The notes: generated by a model from the sequence alone, not told the origin. Shown: positions 15,164 to 23,917, numbered from the stretch's first letter. The stretch is DNA of 64,000 nucleotides from JAUJOE01 sp038252945 (GCA_038252945.1 JBBSHN010000002.1:57771-121770); one strand, 5' to 3'. Numbers and translations: made by a program.

Positions 15164-16945
15164 ATGTCCCGCGAGTTCTCCACGATCGGTGTTGTCGGTC
15201 TGGGCACGATGGGTGCAGGCATCGCTGAGGTGTTCGCCCGCAACGGCTTTCGGGTCGTCGGCGTCGAGCAGACCGACGACCATCTCGAACGTGGCAGGGG
15301 TCATATCGAGAACTCCACCCGCCGTGCGGTGAAGCGCGGAAAGCTGACGGAAGACGAGCATCAAGGCATCTTCGAGCGTCTCGCGTTCACCACGTCGCTG
15401 ACCGACCTGAAGGACTGTGACCTGGTCGTCGAGGCGGTGCTGGAGCACCTTGACCTCAAACGGGCAATTTTCAAGCAGCTCGACGACATCGTGCGACCAG
15501 ACTGTGTGCTGGCAACCAACACCTCGTCGTTGTCCGTGACGGAGATCTCTGCCGCGACCTCCACTCCGAGTCGGGTCGTCGGTATGCACTTCTTCAATCC
15601 CGCTCCAGTGCAGCAGTTCGTCGAAGTGATCCGCACTGTGGTCACCGATCCGGAGGTCATAGAAGACGTGCAGGGCCTGGCGCGCAAACTGGGCAAGAAC
15701 CCAGTCGCTGCGGGGGACCGAGCCGGATTTATTGCGAACTCTTTGCTTTTCGGCTACCTCAACCATGCGGTGGCTCTGTACGAGAACCGGTATGCCTCCC
15801 GGGAAGACATCGACGCAGCGATGCGTATGGGGTGCGGTTATCCCATGGGGCCGCTCGCGCTGCTTGACCTTATCGGCCTCGACACGGCGTACGAGATTCT
15901 CGACACGATGTACCGTCAGGGCCGAAATCGGCTTCATGCTCCCGCTCCGCGGTTGAAACAGATGGTGACCGCCGAGCTGCTCGGCCGCAAGACCGGCCGC
16001 GGCTTCTACACCTACGAGGCGCCTGACAGCCCGGTGGTAGTGGCGGACGCTGATACGCCCGACGCCGTCTCGGCTCCGCAGTTTCGTCGCGAGATCAAGC
16101 GCGTCGGCGTCGTCGGCTCCGGCGCCATGGCGACCGGCATCGCCGAGGTCTTCGCCCGGGGCGGATATGACGTGAGTGTGGTCGCTCGCAGCGAGAGCAG
16201 CGCCCAGGCGGCCAGGTCGGTGGTCCAACGCAGTCTGGAGAAGGCCGTTCAGCGGGGGCATCTCACGACCACCGAGCAAGCGGATGCTCTAGCGCGTCTG
16301 ACAGGCAGTGCGTCGCTGGACGACCTGGCAGAGGTTGACCTCGTCGTCGAGGCTGTGGTGGAGGATCTCGGAGTCAAGAAGGCGTTGTTTGAGAACCTCG
16401 ACGAGATCTGTCGCGAGGGTGCGATCTTTGCGACCACCACGTCGTCGCTTCCGATCATCGAGCTGGCAGCAGTGACTCAGCGTCCAGGCGACGTGGTTGG
16501 AATGCACTTCTTCAACCCAGCTCCGGTGATGAAACTCGTAGAGGTCGTCTCCACTGTCGCAACGCGTTTCGACGTGTCCGAGACGGCTCGGGCGGTGTGC
16601 CAGGCGATCGGCAAGCATGCCGTGTCGTGCGGCGACCGTGCCGGCTTCATCGTCAACGCACTGCTGTTCCCCTACCTCAACGACGCCGTACGCATGCTCG
16701 AGGCTCACTACGCCACCGCTGACGAGATCGACACTGCGATGAAACAAGGGTGTGCGCTGCCCATGGGTCCGTTCGAGGTGCTCGACGTGGTCGGCAACGA
16801 TGTCTCGCTGGCTATCGAACGGACCCTGTACATCGAGTTCCGGGAGCCAGGCTTTGCGCCGGTTCCGCTGCTCGAACATCTGGTCACGGCCGGGTACCTC
16901 GGCCGCAAGACCGGCCGCGGCTTCCGCGACTACTCCGCCGCCTGA
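15164..16945 (+). CDS. Tandem (two-copy) 3-hydroxybutyryl-CoA dehydrogenase fusion
   Basis: 593 residues made of two full 3-hydroxyacyl-CoA dehydrogenase units (about 1-285 and 305-593). Each has a Rossmann glycine motif (GVVGLGTMGAGIAEVFA; GVVGSGAMATGIAEVFA), the catalytic-His loop GMHFFNPAPV, and a C-terminal dimer domain with GYPMGPLALLDLIGLD or CALPMGPFEVLDVVG. Both end with YLGRKTGRGF-like sequence. The residue ending the second beta strand is Glu in the first unit (VVGVE), typical of NAD, but Ala-Arg in the second (VSVVAR), which would favour NADP. It reduces acetoacetyl-CoA or oxidises 3-hydroxybutyryl-CoA. Translation is probably coupled with the following hydrolase (3-nt gap). Confidence 0.9.
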   Translation: MSREFSTIGVVGLGTMGAGIAEVFARNGFRVVGVEQTDDHLERGRGHIENSTRRAVKRGKLTEDEHQGIFERLAFTTSLTDLKDCDLVVEAVLEHLDLKRAIFKQLDDIVRPDCVLATNTSSLSVTEISAATSTPSRVVGMHFFNPAPVQQFVEVIRTVVTDPEVIEDVQGLARKLGKNPVAAGDRAGFIANSLLFGYLNHAVALYENRYASREDIDAAMRMGCGYPMGPLALLDLIGLDTAYEILDTMYRQGRNRLHAPAPRLKQMVTAELLGRKTGRGFYTYEAPDSPVVVADADTPDAVSAPQFRREIKRVGVVGSGAMATGIAEVFARGGYDVSVVARSESSAQAARSVVQRSLEKAVQRGHLTTTEQADALARLTGSASLDDLAEVDLVVEAVVEDLGVKKALFENLDEICREGAIFATTTSSLPIIELAAVTQRPGDVVGMHFFNPAPVMKLVEVVSTVATRFDVSETARAVCQAIGKHAVSCGDRAGFIVNALLFPYLNDAVRMLEAHYATADEIDTAMKQGCALPMGPFEVLDVVGNDVSLAIERTLYIEFREPGFAPVPLLEHLVTAGYLGRKTGRGFRDYSAA

Positions 16946-16948
16946 GCG

Positions 16949-17740
16949 GTGCCGACGTCCGCTCGTATCCGGGGCAACTCTGTCCTGCCCGCACGCCGTG
17001 AGGCGATCACGCTCGTCACCGAGGACGGGCTCCGCCTTGTCAGCGAGCTCGCCGTACCTGTGGACCGCGATCCGGTGGCGACGATCATCTGCCTGCATCC
17101 GCTTCCGACTGCCGGCGGAATGATGGACAGCCAGGTCTTCCGCAAGGCTGGCTACCGACTGCCCGCTTTGGCAGAGCTGGCGGTGCTGCGGTTCAACACT
17201 CGCGGTACTTCTAGCGCCCAAGGCACCAGCGAGGGAACTTTCGACGGTGGCGCCGGAGAGCAGCATGACCTGGCTGCTGCGGTGCGGTACGCCGTAGAAG
17301 CGGGTCTTCCGCTTCGGTGGCTGGTCGGGTGGTCGTTCGGCGCAGACCTCGTACTCAAATACGGCGCCGTGCCTGAGGTCGAGGGTGGGATTTTGCTGTC
17401 ACCGCCGCAGCGTCTGGCTGCGGCCGCAGACCTGGCTACGTGGACGGTGTCCGGCCAACCGCTGGTTGCGATAGTTCCTGAGTACGACGACTATCTGCCG
17501 CCGTCGGAGGCTCGCGAGCGGTTCGCCGCGGTTCCGCAGGCGGAGGTGGTCGCCGTACCCGAAGGGAAGCATCTGTGGGTCGGGCAGGCCGAGACGGTCC
17601 TCAACCTCGTCGTCGAGCGCGTCAACCCCGCGAAGGCGCCTCTGCCAACGGAGTGGCAGGGCGAGATGGCCATGGCCTCGCCGGTGATCGTGTCAGGACT
17701 CAGCCGGAGCCGCGGACTGCGCCGGGGAGGCGGCCCCTGA
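16949..17740 (+). CDS. Alpha/beta-hydrolase (dienelactone-hydrolase/YqiA-like)
   Basis: 263 residues from GTG 16949. The fold is shown by ATIICLHPLPTAGGMMDS (oxyanion strand), LAVLRFNTRGTSSAQG, the nucleophile elbow GWSFGAD (Ser around 131) and a late histidine in VPEGKHLWVG; Asp-Asp in VPEYDDYLPPSEA is the likely acid. Substrate unknown. The gene directly follows the dehydrogenase and may hydrolyse acyl thioesters in the same pathway; that is inference. Its last 48 bp overlap the 3' end of the convergent coiled-coil gene. Confidence 0.7.
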   Translation: MPTSARIRGNSVLPARREAITLVTEDGLRLVSELAVPVDRDPVATIICLHPLPTAGGMMDSQVFRKAGYRLPALAELAVLRFNTRGTSSAQGTSEGTFDGGAGEQHDLAAAVRYAVEAGLPLRWLVGWSFGADLVLKYGAVPEVEGGILLSPPQRLAAAADLATWTVSGQPLVAIVPEYDDYLPPSEARERFAAVPQAEVVAVPEGKHLWVGQAETVLNLVVERVNPAKAPLPTEWQGEMAMASPVIVSGLSRSRGLRRGGGP

Positions 17741-19192
17741 GCCGTCGCTGGCGGCGTCCGCTCCGCTGAACGAGGCCATGAGGTCTCGGAGTTGGGCCAG
17801 CTGGGCAGCGATTCCGTCTCGCCGCTTCTGCAAGGTGTCGACCTCCAGTCGAGCGGCAGCCGTTTGCCGCTCAGCGTTTGCCAACGCGTTGCTGACGATC
17901 TGGTCAGCCTGCCGGCGAGCCGCGGTGACCATCTGCTCAGCCTCCCTGCGGGCTCGGGCGAGCGACCGGTCCGCTTCGGCGGTGGCTTGCTCACGGTGCT
18001 TGGTGGCCGTGGCGATGGCTTCTCGGGCACGGTCCTCAGCAGCCTTGGCGCGTGCCTGGGCCTCAGCAAGCAGGCGGTTGGTCTCCTCAGTAGCTGAGCT
18101 GTGGCGGTCGGCGGCGTCCTTCGTGAGACGCTCGCGCTCTACGGCCAACTGACGTCGCATCTCCATCGCCTCGCGATCCGCCGAGGCACGGGCGAGCTCA
18201 GCCTCCCGGCGAGCCGACGTACGCAAGGAGTTTGCCTCTTGCTCTGCGGCCAGCCGCTTCTGCTCGGATTCGCGTTTGGACGCGGCCAAGATGTCGTTTG
18301 CCTCCGCCCGGGCCAGCGCCCGTTCCTGCTGGGCTTCGGCGAGCACCGAGGCTCGACGCTCCTCGATCTCTTGCAGTTGGACGCTGCGGATGTCGGCAGC
18401 TTCTTTCTCGGCGTCGGCACGCAACGCCGCGGATTCACGGGCCGCCAGTTCTCGGGACTCTTCCGCTGCTTGATTGGCGGCGGCCGTGACTTGGGTGGCT
18501 TGCTCTTCCGCCAACCGGAGTATCGACGCGGCATGTCCGCCCAGCCCGGCGTACGTCGGCTGCTCTTGTTCAGCAACTTGAGACTGCAGTGCCTCAAGCT
18601 CCTCTTGGAGCTCCGCGATGCGGGCGTCAGCGGCCGCGCTGCTGCCGCTGGAACTGGCAACGTATTCGTCGACTGCAGCCTTGTCGTAGCCGCCCCAGCG
18701 GACGACGGGGAATCCACCTCCGAGCGCCGCTGCATCCCGCGCCTCGGCAGAGAGCTGGTCACCGTCGTCGGGCTGTGGCGGTGGATCGTAAGTCGTCTGA
18801 GGCGCTGTAACGTCCGCCGCGTCGGTGGTCGACTGAGGCAGCGCGGCGTCTGCCGCATCGGGTGCGGCCGGGGTGACCGTTGGCTCCGGTGCATTTCTGG
18901 CGACCGGCATCGTCTCGGCGACTGGAGCGGGCGGGGCAGCTTCTGCAGTCTCGCCCACGGGTCCTGCATGCGCGGGGACCGTATTCTTTGCCCGGCGTCC
19001 CGCGCCCAACGGCGTCCGACGGGGGCCGGGGGCTATCCGCCGACCCGGACGTGTCGGCACCGGCTCGGATACCACGGGAAGCGCCTGGGTCGTCTCCTCA
19101 GCCGAGTCTTGAACAGAGGCGGTGCCCTCAGCTGTCTCGTCAGGGTCATCGAAGATGGACAGTCCGGCCTGCGAGCTCGTCATGTTGGTCAT
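17693..19192 (-). CDS. Long coiled-coil protein with a DivIVA-like N-terminal motif
   Basis: 499 residues. The N-terminus (1-155) is Pro/Ala-rich and probably disordered. A short DivIVA-like segment follows, VVRWGGYDKAAVDEYVA (about 160-178). The rest to ~470 is an almost uninterrupted heptad-like coiled coil rich in Ala/Glu/Arg (ARREAELARASADREAMEM and similar). The GYDxxxVDxYV segment recurs in actinobacterial polar-growth proteins such as DivIVA, Scy and FilP, which scaffold growth at the cell pole; here it sits beside ccr and not with division genes. The ATG at 19192 is chosen over the longer frame because sequence upstream is antisense to the ccr region. Confidence 0.7.
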   Translation of the reverse strand: MTNMTSSQAGLSIFDDPDETAEGTASVQDSAEETTQALPVVSEPVPTRPGRRIAPGPRRTPLGAGRRAKNTVPAHAGPVGETAEAAPPAPVAETMPVARNAPEPTVTPAAPDAADAALPQSTTDAADVTAPQTTYDPPPQPDDGDQLSAEARDAAALGGGFPVVRWGGYDKAAVDEYVASSSGSSAAADARIAELQEELEALQSQVAEQEQPTYAGLGGHAASILRLAEEQATQVTAAANQAAEESRELAARESAALRADAEKEAADIRSVQLQEIEERRASVLAEAQQERALARAEANDILAASKRESEQKRLAAEQEANSLRTSARREAELARASADREAMEMRRQLAVERERLTKDAADRHSSATEETNRLLAEAQARAKAAEDRAREAIATATKHREQATAEADRSLARARREAEQMVTAARRQADQIVSNALANAERQTAAARLEVDTLQKRRDGIAAQLAQLRDLMASFSGADAASDGSGAASPAQSAAPAES

Positions 19193-19250
19193 GGTAGGTG
19201 GCCGGTACGCCGGTGTCAGGAAGCCACACGGATCTCTTTTCGTCGCCCGA

Positions 19251-20588
19251 TCAGGCGCCCCGGAACAGGTTGATCGCCTGTGAGTGCCGTTCTCGCATCT
19301 CCTCGTCACGAACGCCAAGACCCTCTCGTGGTGCGAGACAGAGCACGCCCACCTTGCCCTGGTGCTGGTTTTGGTGGACCTCGTACGCCGCTTGACCAGT
19401 CTCACTCAGTGGATACGCGCGGCTCAGCGTGGGGTGGACGAGACCGTGCGCAATCAGTCGGTTTGCTTCCCACGCCTCCCGATAGTTCGCGAAGTGAGAT
19501 CCGATGATGCGCTTGAGGTTCATCCACAGGTACCGGTTGTCGTATTCGTGCAGGTAGCCCGAGGTCGACGCGCATGTCACGATCGTGCCTCCTTTGCGGG
19601 TCACGAAGACCGACGCCCCAAACGTGTCGCGTCCGGGGTGCTCGAGAACGATGTCGGGGTCGTCGCCACCGGTGAGCTGACGGATGCGTGCGCCGAATCG
19701 CCGCCACTCTTTGGGATCCTGCGTCCCTTCGTCCTTCCAGAACTGGTAGCCCTCCGCCTTGCGATCGATGATGAGGTCAGCGCCCATGGATCTGCACAGC
19801 TCGGCCTTGTCAGCAGACGACACTACGCACACTGGAGTCCCGCCACCGTTCAGAGCGAACTGAGTGGCGTATGACCCCAAGCCTCCGGACGCTCCCCAAA
19901 CGAGCACCACGTCGCCCTGCTTCATGTCGGCGCCGTTCCTGGAGACCAGCTGCCGATAGGCGGTGGAATTGACGAGACCTGGACAGGCCGCCTCTTCCCA
20001 GGTCAGATGGGCCGGCTTCGGCATGAGCTGGTTGGACTTCACCAAGGCCAGCTGCGCGAGGCCGCCGAAGTTGGTTTCGTAGCCCCAGATCCGCTGCTCA
20101 GGGTCGAGCATCGTGTCGTTGTGCCCGTCGGGGTGCTCGAGCTCGACCGAAAGGCAGTGCGCGACGACCTCTGCGCCTGGTTTCCAGGTGTGCACTCCGG
20201 GGCCGGTTCGCAATACCACTCCCGCAAGGTCAGACCCGACGACGTGGTAGGAAAGATCGTGCCGCTTGCCCAAGGGAGAGAGGCGGCCGTAGCGCTCGAG
20301 GAACCCAAAGGTCGGTACGGGTTCGAAGAGGCTCGTCCAGACCGTGTTGTAGTTGATGGCCGACGCCATGACAGCGACCAAGGCCTCCCCGGGGCCGAGC
20401 TCCGGTGTGGCGACCTGCTCGACGTGAAGGCTCTTGCGGGGGTCCCTGGCCGAAGTCTCCAGGCCCTCGAACATGCCGACCTCGTCCTTGCGCACCGTCA
20501 CGGCGTCGTACGACTGAGGTATCGGAAGAGCGGCGAAGTCCTCACTTGTTGTGTCCCCGGCGAGAATCGCGTCGAGGATGGCGTGCAT
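19251..20588 (-). CDS. ccrA: Crotonyl-CoA carboxylase/reductase
   Basis: 445 residues, the usual Ccr length. It carboxylates and reduces crotonyl-CoA with CO2 and NADPH to (2S)-ethylmalonyl-CoA. Visible: GROES-like domain PELGPGEALVAVMASAINYN, the long Ccr-specific insert with NDTMLDPEQRIWGYETNFGG, the NADPH Rossmann motif GASGGLGSYATQFALNGG, and the substrate/CO2-pocket region VNSTAYRQLVSRNGADMK; the C-terminus ends in RHSQAINLFRGA. AGGTCTCAC follows a TGGAGG site before the ATG at 20588. Its product feeds ethylmalonyl-CoA mutase at 7951 (after epimerisation by the epimerase encoded at 21023). Upstream carries direct repeats at 20618-20659. Confidence 0.94.
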   Translation of the reverse strand: MHAILDAILAGDTTSEDFAALPIPQSYDAVTVRKDEVGMFEGLETSARDPRKSLHVEQVATPELGPGEALVAVMASAINYNTVWTSLFEPVPTFGFLERYGRLSPLGKRHDLSYHVVGSDLAGVVLRTGPGVHTWKPGAEVVAHCLSVELEHPDGHNDTMLDPEQRIWGYETNFGGLAQLALVKSNQLMPKPAHLTWEEAACPGLVNSTAYRQLVSRNGADMKQGDVVLVWGASGGLGSYATQFALNGGGTPVCVVSSADKAELCRSMGADLIIDRKAEGYQFWKDEGTQDPKEWRRFGARIRQLTGGDDPDIVLEHPGRDTFGASVFVTRKGGTIVTCASTSGYLHEYDNRYLWMNLKRIIGSHFANYREAWEANRLIAHGLVHPTLSRAYPLSETGQAAYEVHQNQHQGKVGVLCLAPREGLGVRDEEMRERHSQAINLFRGA

Positions 20589-20617
20589 GTGAGACCTCCA
20601 TGACCGTCGACGCCGAA

Positions 20618-20659
20618 GTACGGTTCGCCCGGCTAGCGACGCGTACGGTTCGTCCGGTT
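20618..20659. promoter_or_regulatory. Direct repeats upstream of ccrA
   Basis: GTACGGTTCGCCCGGCT (20618-20634) and GTACGGTTCGTCCGGTT (20643-20659) match at 15 of 17 bases with 25-bp periodicity, 30-71 bp before the ccrA start. A TAGCGAC heptamer also repeats (20634-20640 and 20671-20677). Position and helical phasing (about 2.5 turns) suit a regulator site; no regulator is identified. Confidence 0.4.
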
Positions 20660-20713
20660 GAGCAGCAATCTAGCGACTTTCTCCACCCCGGTCAGCCCGT
20701 CCTCATCCTGGCG

Positions 20714-20787
20714 TCTGCCATGCTGACGTGGCGGAATCCCCGTCGGCCCAGTAAATTTCGGTGCGAGGTGTGCGTTTGCCAGGCTTA
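20714..20787 (+). repeat. Copy A of a ~75-bp intergenic repeat
   Basis: Begins TCTGCCATGCTGACGTGGCG, contains TTCGGTGCG and ends GTTTGCCAGGCTTA. It aligns over its whole length with copies B (20886-20960, inverted) and C (39311-39385). Outer blocks are best conserved and the centre (about 20742-20752) varies. Confidence 0.8.
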
Positions 20788-20885
20788 ACCCAGGAACCGC
20801 TTGCAAGGCTGCTCCAAGTGAGCGAACGAGCGACGCAGTGGGCTCCAGCCTGCGCAGTGTTGATGTAGCCCGCGTGGAGCTGACG

Positions 20886-20960
20886 TGAGCATGGCAAACA
20901 GCCAGCAAGCACCGCAGATCCGCTATGCGGACGGTGATTCCGCCACGCCCGCGTGGCAAA
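20886..20960 (-). repeat. Copy B of the ~75-bp intergenic repeat, inverted
   Basis: Reverse complement begins TTTGCCACGCGGGCGTGGCG, then GAATCACCGTC, and ends GTTTGCCATGCTCA. Its first part forms a perfect GCCACGC-GG-GCGTGGC hairpin. Copies A and B face each other across 98 bp, so a transcript through both could form a long imperfect stem. Confidence 0.8.
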
Positions 20961-21022
20961 TTTGGGGGAGGCTCCGGAGTACAGCCCCGGTTAGCTTGAA
21001 CGGGCTGCGGGGTACGCCGGGG

Positions 21023-21451
21023 TTAGCCTGCGGCGGGTTCTACGAGTTCGACGAGTACGCCGCCGGCGTCCTTGGGGTGGATGAAGTTGATCCGGCTGCC
21101 TGCGGTGCCCGTACGCGGCTCCGCATACAGCAGGCGCAGGCCTGCGGAGCGGGCGGTTTGCATCGCTTCTTCGATGTTCGTGACGCGGTAGGCCAGCTGA
21201 TGGATGCCCGGGCCCGAATGCTCGAGAAACCGCGCAATCGCCGAATCCGACGTCAGCGGCGCGAGTAACTGCAGGCACGGCCCCGAGCTGTTCACGGCGA
21301 TCATCGCCTCCCGCACACCCTGTTCGTCGTTCATCTCCTCGTGCACAAGTCGGAAGCCGAACGTCGACTGGTAGAACTCGATCGCCGCAGCGAGGTCCGA
21401 GACGGCGATGCCGACGTGGTCGATGCCGGTGATCAGACCGGGCGGGAACAT
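21023..21451 (-). CDS. mce: Methylmalonyl-CoA (ethylmalonyl-CoA) epimerase
   Basis: 142 residues, vicinal-oxygen-chelate fold. Key elements: ITGIDHVGIAVSDLAAAIEF (first metal His), LQLLAPLTSDSAIARFLEHS, GPGIHQLAYRVTNIEEAMQ (His and catalytic region) and VLVELVEP (terminal metal Glu). It interconverts 2R and 2S methylmalonyl-CoA and, in organisms with the ethylmalonyl-CoA pathway, also ethylmalonyl-CoA, which fits its place between ccrA and the thiolase gene. Probably shares transcription direction with ccrA but has its own 430-bp upstream gap downstream side. Divergent from the thiolase gene at 21597. Confidence 0.92.
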   Translation of the reverse strand: MFPPGLITGIDHVGIAVSDLAAAIEFYQSTFGFRLVHEEMNDEQGVREAMIAVNSSGPCLQLLAPLTSDSAIARFLEHSGPGIHQLAYRVTNIEEAMQTARSAGLRLLYAEPRTGTAGSRINFIHPKDAGGVLVELVEPAAG

Positions 21452-21596
21452 GGCCCTATAGTGCCGGGTTGATGCGCTGACCAGCGAGCCGGTGTGACGA
21501 GACCAACAGCGCCCGAGCTCGCTCAGGAAGCCCTGGTCGTCGGTAAAGTGGGGACGGCACGGCGCAAGCCGGATTGTCCGGCATCAGGAGGCACAC

Positions 21597-22787
21597 ATGG
21601 CTGGTTCGGTTCTCGTCTCAGGGTCACGTACGCCGATTGGACGGTTGCTCGGAGGTTTCAAGGACCTCTCTGCCGCCGACCTGGGCGGCGTTGCCATAGC
21701 GGCGGCCCTCGACCGTGCCGGCGTGGCATCGGGCCAGGTCGACTACGTGATCATGGGGCAGGTGCTGCAGGCGGGTACCGGCCAGATCCCGGCCCGCCAG
21801 GCTGCCGTCAAGGCCGGCATCCCCATGACCGTGCCGGCCCTCACGATCAACAAGGTGTGTTTGTCCGGCATGAACGCCATCGCGCTGGCGGACTCGCTGA
21901 TCCGCGCCGGTGAGTGCGAGATCGTGGTCGCTGGCGGTATGGAGTCGATGACCAACGCGCCGCATCTGCTGATGCAGTCCCGCGAGGGCTACAAGTACGG
22001 CGATGTAACGATGCGCGACTCGATGGCGTACGACGGCCTCTGGGACGCCTTCACCGACCAGCCGATGGGCGGTCTCACCGAGATCCGTAATTCCACGGTC
22101 GAACAACTGACGCGCGAGGAGCAGGACGAGTTCGCCGCGAGCTCGCATCAGCGCGCTGCGTCCGCATGGAAGAACGGCACGTTCACCGACGAAGTCGTAC
22201 CGGTCGAGGTCCCGCAGCGAAGAGGTGACCCGATCGTCGTCAGCGAAGACGAGGGTGTGCGAGGCGATACGTCGACGGAGTCTCTGGCTCGGTTGCGCGC
22301 CGCGTTCTCTAAAGACGGCACGATCACGGCCGGATCGGCATCTCAGATCTCCGACGGTGCGTGCGCTGTAGTGGTGATGAGCAAGCAGAAGGCGGAACAG
22401 CTCGGTCTGCAGTGGCTTGCCGAAATCGGTGCTCATGGTCAGGTTGCCGGCCCGGACTCGACCTTGCAGTCGCAACCGGCGCAGGCCGTCGAAGCGGCAT
22501 GTGCGAAGGAAGGCATCGCCGTCTCCGATCTCGACGTGGTCGAGCTCAACGAAGCGTTCGCCGCGGTCGCCATCGCAAGTCGCCGAGAGCTCGACCTGGA
22601 CCCCGAGGACGTCAATCCCAACGGTGGTGCTATCGCCCTCGGACACCCCATCGGCATGTCCGGCGCACGGATCGTTTTGCATTTGGCGTTGGAGTTGCAA
22701 CGCCGTGGCGGTGGTGTCGGTGCTGCTGCGCTGTGCGGCGGCGGCGGCCAGGGTGACGCACTGATTCTGCGCGTTCCGGCGGCGTGA
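21597..22787 (+). CDS. Acetyl-CoA C-acetyltransferase (thiolase)
   Basis: 396 residues. Thiolase signatures are complete: nucleophilic Cys in NKVCLSGMNAIALADSLIRA (about 88), the GGMESMTNAPHL region, catalytic His in NPNGGAIALGHPIGMSGARI, and the second Cys in GAAALCGGGGQGDAL. It condenses two acetyl-CoA to acetoacetyl-CoA, the entry step for the 3-hydroxybutyryl-CoA dehydrogenase and ccr branch encoded nearby. AGGAGG precedes the ATG at 21597. The stop overlaps the GTG start of meaB, indicating coupled translation. Confidence 0.92.
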   Translation: MAGSVLVSGSRTPIGRLLGGFKDLSAADLGGVAIAAALDRAGVASGQVDYVIMGQVLQAGTGQIPARQAAVKAGIPMTVPALTINKVCLSGMNAIALADSLIRAGECEIVVAGGMESMTNAPHLLMQSREGYKYGDVTMRDSMAYDGLWDAFTDQPMGGLTEIRNSTVEQLTREEQDEFAASSHQRAASAWKNGTFTDEVVPVEVPQRRGDPIVVSEDEGVRGDTSTESLARLRAAFSKDGTITAGSASQISDGACAVVVMSKQKAEQLGLQWLAEIGAHGQVAGPDSTLQSQPAQAVEAACAKEGIAVSDLDVVELNEAFAAVAIASRRELDLDPEDVNPNGGAIALGHPIGMSGARIVLHLALELQRRGGGVGAAALCGGGGQGDALILRVPAA

Positions 22788-23812
22788 CGGCCGAGGCGAC
22801 CTCCAGTGCCGAGGCGCCGGACGACGATAGACCTCCAGTCGGCTTGCGGCGGCGGCCAAGGAATAGCGACGAATTACCGGCGTTGGTGGAACGCGCCCGG
22901 ACGGGCGATGCACGAGCCGTCGCGCGCCTCATCACGCTCGTAGAGAACGCTTCGCCGCTGCTGCGCGACGTCGCCCGACTGCTGGCTCCGCACACCGGAT
23001 CGGCCCACATCGTGGGGCTGACCGGGGCGCCAGGAGTGGGCAAGTCGACGTCGACAGCTGCGCTGGTACGCGCCTTCCGAAGTGCCGGCGAGCGCGTGGG
23101 TGTGCTGGCGGTGGACCCGTCGTCTCCGTTCTCCGGTGGCGCCCTGCTTGGCGACCGAGTTCGAATGCAGGAGCACGCGACCGACCAGCAGGTGTACATC
23201 AGGTCCATGGCCAGCCGCGGGCATCTGGGCGGCCTCGCCTGGGCGGCGCCGCAAGCGCTGCGGGTGCTCGACGCGGCGGGGTGCGACGTCGTACTGCTCG
23301 AGACCGTGGGTGTCGGTCAGTCTGAGGTCGAAGTGGCGGGACTAGCGGACACCACGGTGGTGCTGCTCGCTCCCGGAATGGGTGATGGCATCCAGGCAGC
23401 GAAAGCAGGAATTTTGGAAATCGGCGACGTGTACGTCGTCAACAAGGCTGACCGCGATGGCGCTCATCAGGTCGTCCGTGAGCTCCGGACGATGTTGAGC
23501 CTGGGAGAGCAGCGCGAGGGTGGCTGGCGCCCACCCATCGTGCGAACGGTCGCATCGACTGGTGAGGGAGTCGACCAGCTCGTGGCAGCCATCGATGAGC
23601 ACCGAGATGCGCTGCGGCGTACTGGAGAGCTCTCGGTACGCCGCCGGCGTCGGGCGCACGAGGAGATCGAGGCGATCGCCTTGACTGACCTCCGGGAGCG
23701 GTTCGCGTCTCTTGATGGCGGCAAGGCAGATATCGGCGACCTCGCAGCGGCGGTGGCGGCGGGGGAGACGGACGCCTACTCGGCAGCCGATCGGCTGGTG
23801 GAGGCGCTCTGA
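22784..23812 (+). CDS. meaB: MeaB-type GTPase, acyl-CoA mutase chaperone
   Basis: 342 residues from GTG 22784, overlapping the thiolase stop. G-protein motifs: P-loop GLTGAPGVGKSTSTAALV, the Walker B-like VDPSSPFSGGALLGDRVRMQ, ETVGVGQSEVEV (switch) and NKAD (base recognition). MeaB loads and protects B12-dependent mutases, removing inactive cofactor; two candidate clients (ecm at 7951 and the mutase at 24954) are encoded within 15 kb. The C-terminal ~70 residues give the usual dimerisation helix hairpin. Confidence 0.93.
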   Translation: MTAEATSSAEAPDDDRPPVGLRRRPRNSDELPALVERARTGDARAVARLITLVENASPLLRDVARLLAPHTGSAHIVGLTGAPGVGKSTSTAALVRAFRSAGERVGVLAVDPSSPFSGGALLGDRVRMQEHATDQQVYIRSMASRGHLGGLAWAAPQALRVLDAAGCDVVLLETVGVGQSEVEVAGLADTTVVLLAPGMGDGIQAAKAGILEIGDVYVVNKADRDGAHQVVRELRTMLSLGEQREGGWRPPIVRTVASTGEGVDQLVAAIDEHRDALRRTGELSVRRRRRAHEEIEAIALTDLRERFASLDGGKADIGDLAAAVAAGETDAYSAADRLVEAL

Positions 23813-23917
23813 CCGCACACAGCGATAGACCACCGCCGACCCGCCGGGTCGATGTGCCGGCTTACACCGTCAGTCTGCGGCAGCATGTTCTGTAGTCCGC
23901 GAGTCCCAGGAGGTCCT

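Larger units (their letters stand above)
20589..21022. other. Intergenic region between ccrA and the epimerase gene
   Basis: 434 bp between two minus-strand genes with no supportable coding sequence. It carries the ccrA direct repeats and the two facing copies of the 75-bp repeat; beyond these, a GC-rich segment at 20790-20885 has no feature I recognise. Confidence 0.6.

Noticed and set aside
14984..16279. Minus-strand frame of 431 codons opposite the fused dehydrogenase
   Set aside because: Composition is Arg/His-rich and antisense to conserved dehydrogenase motifs; not a gene.
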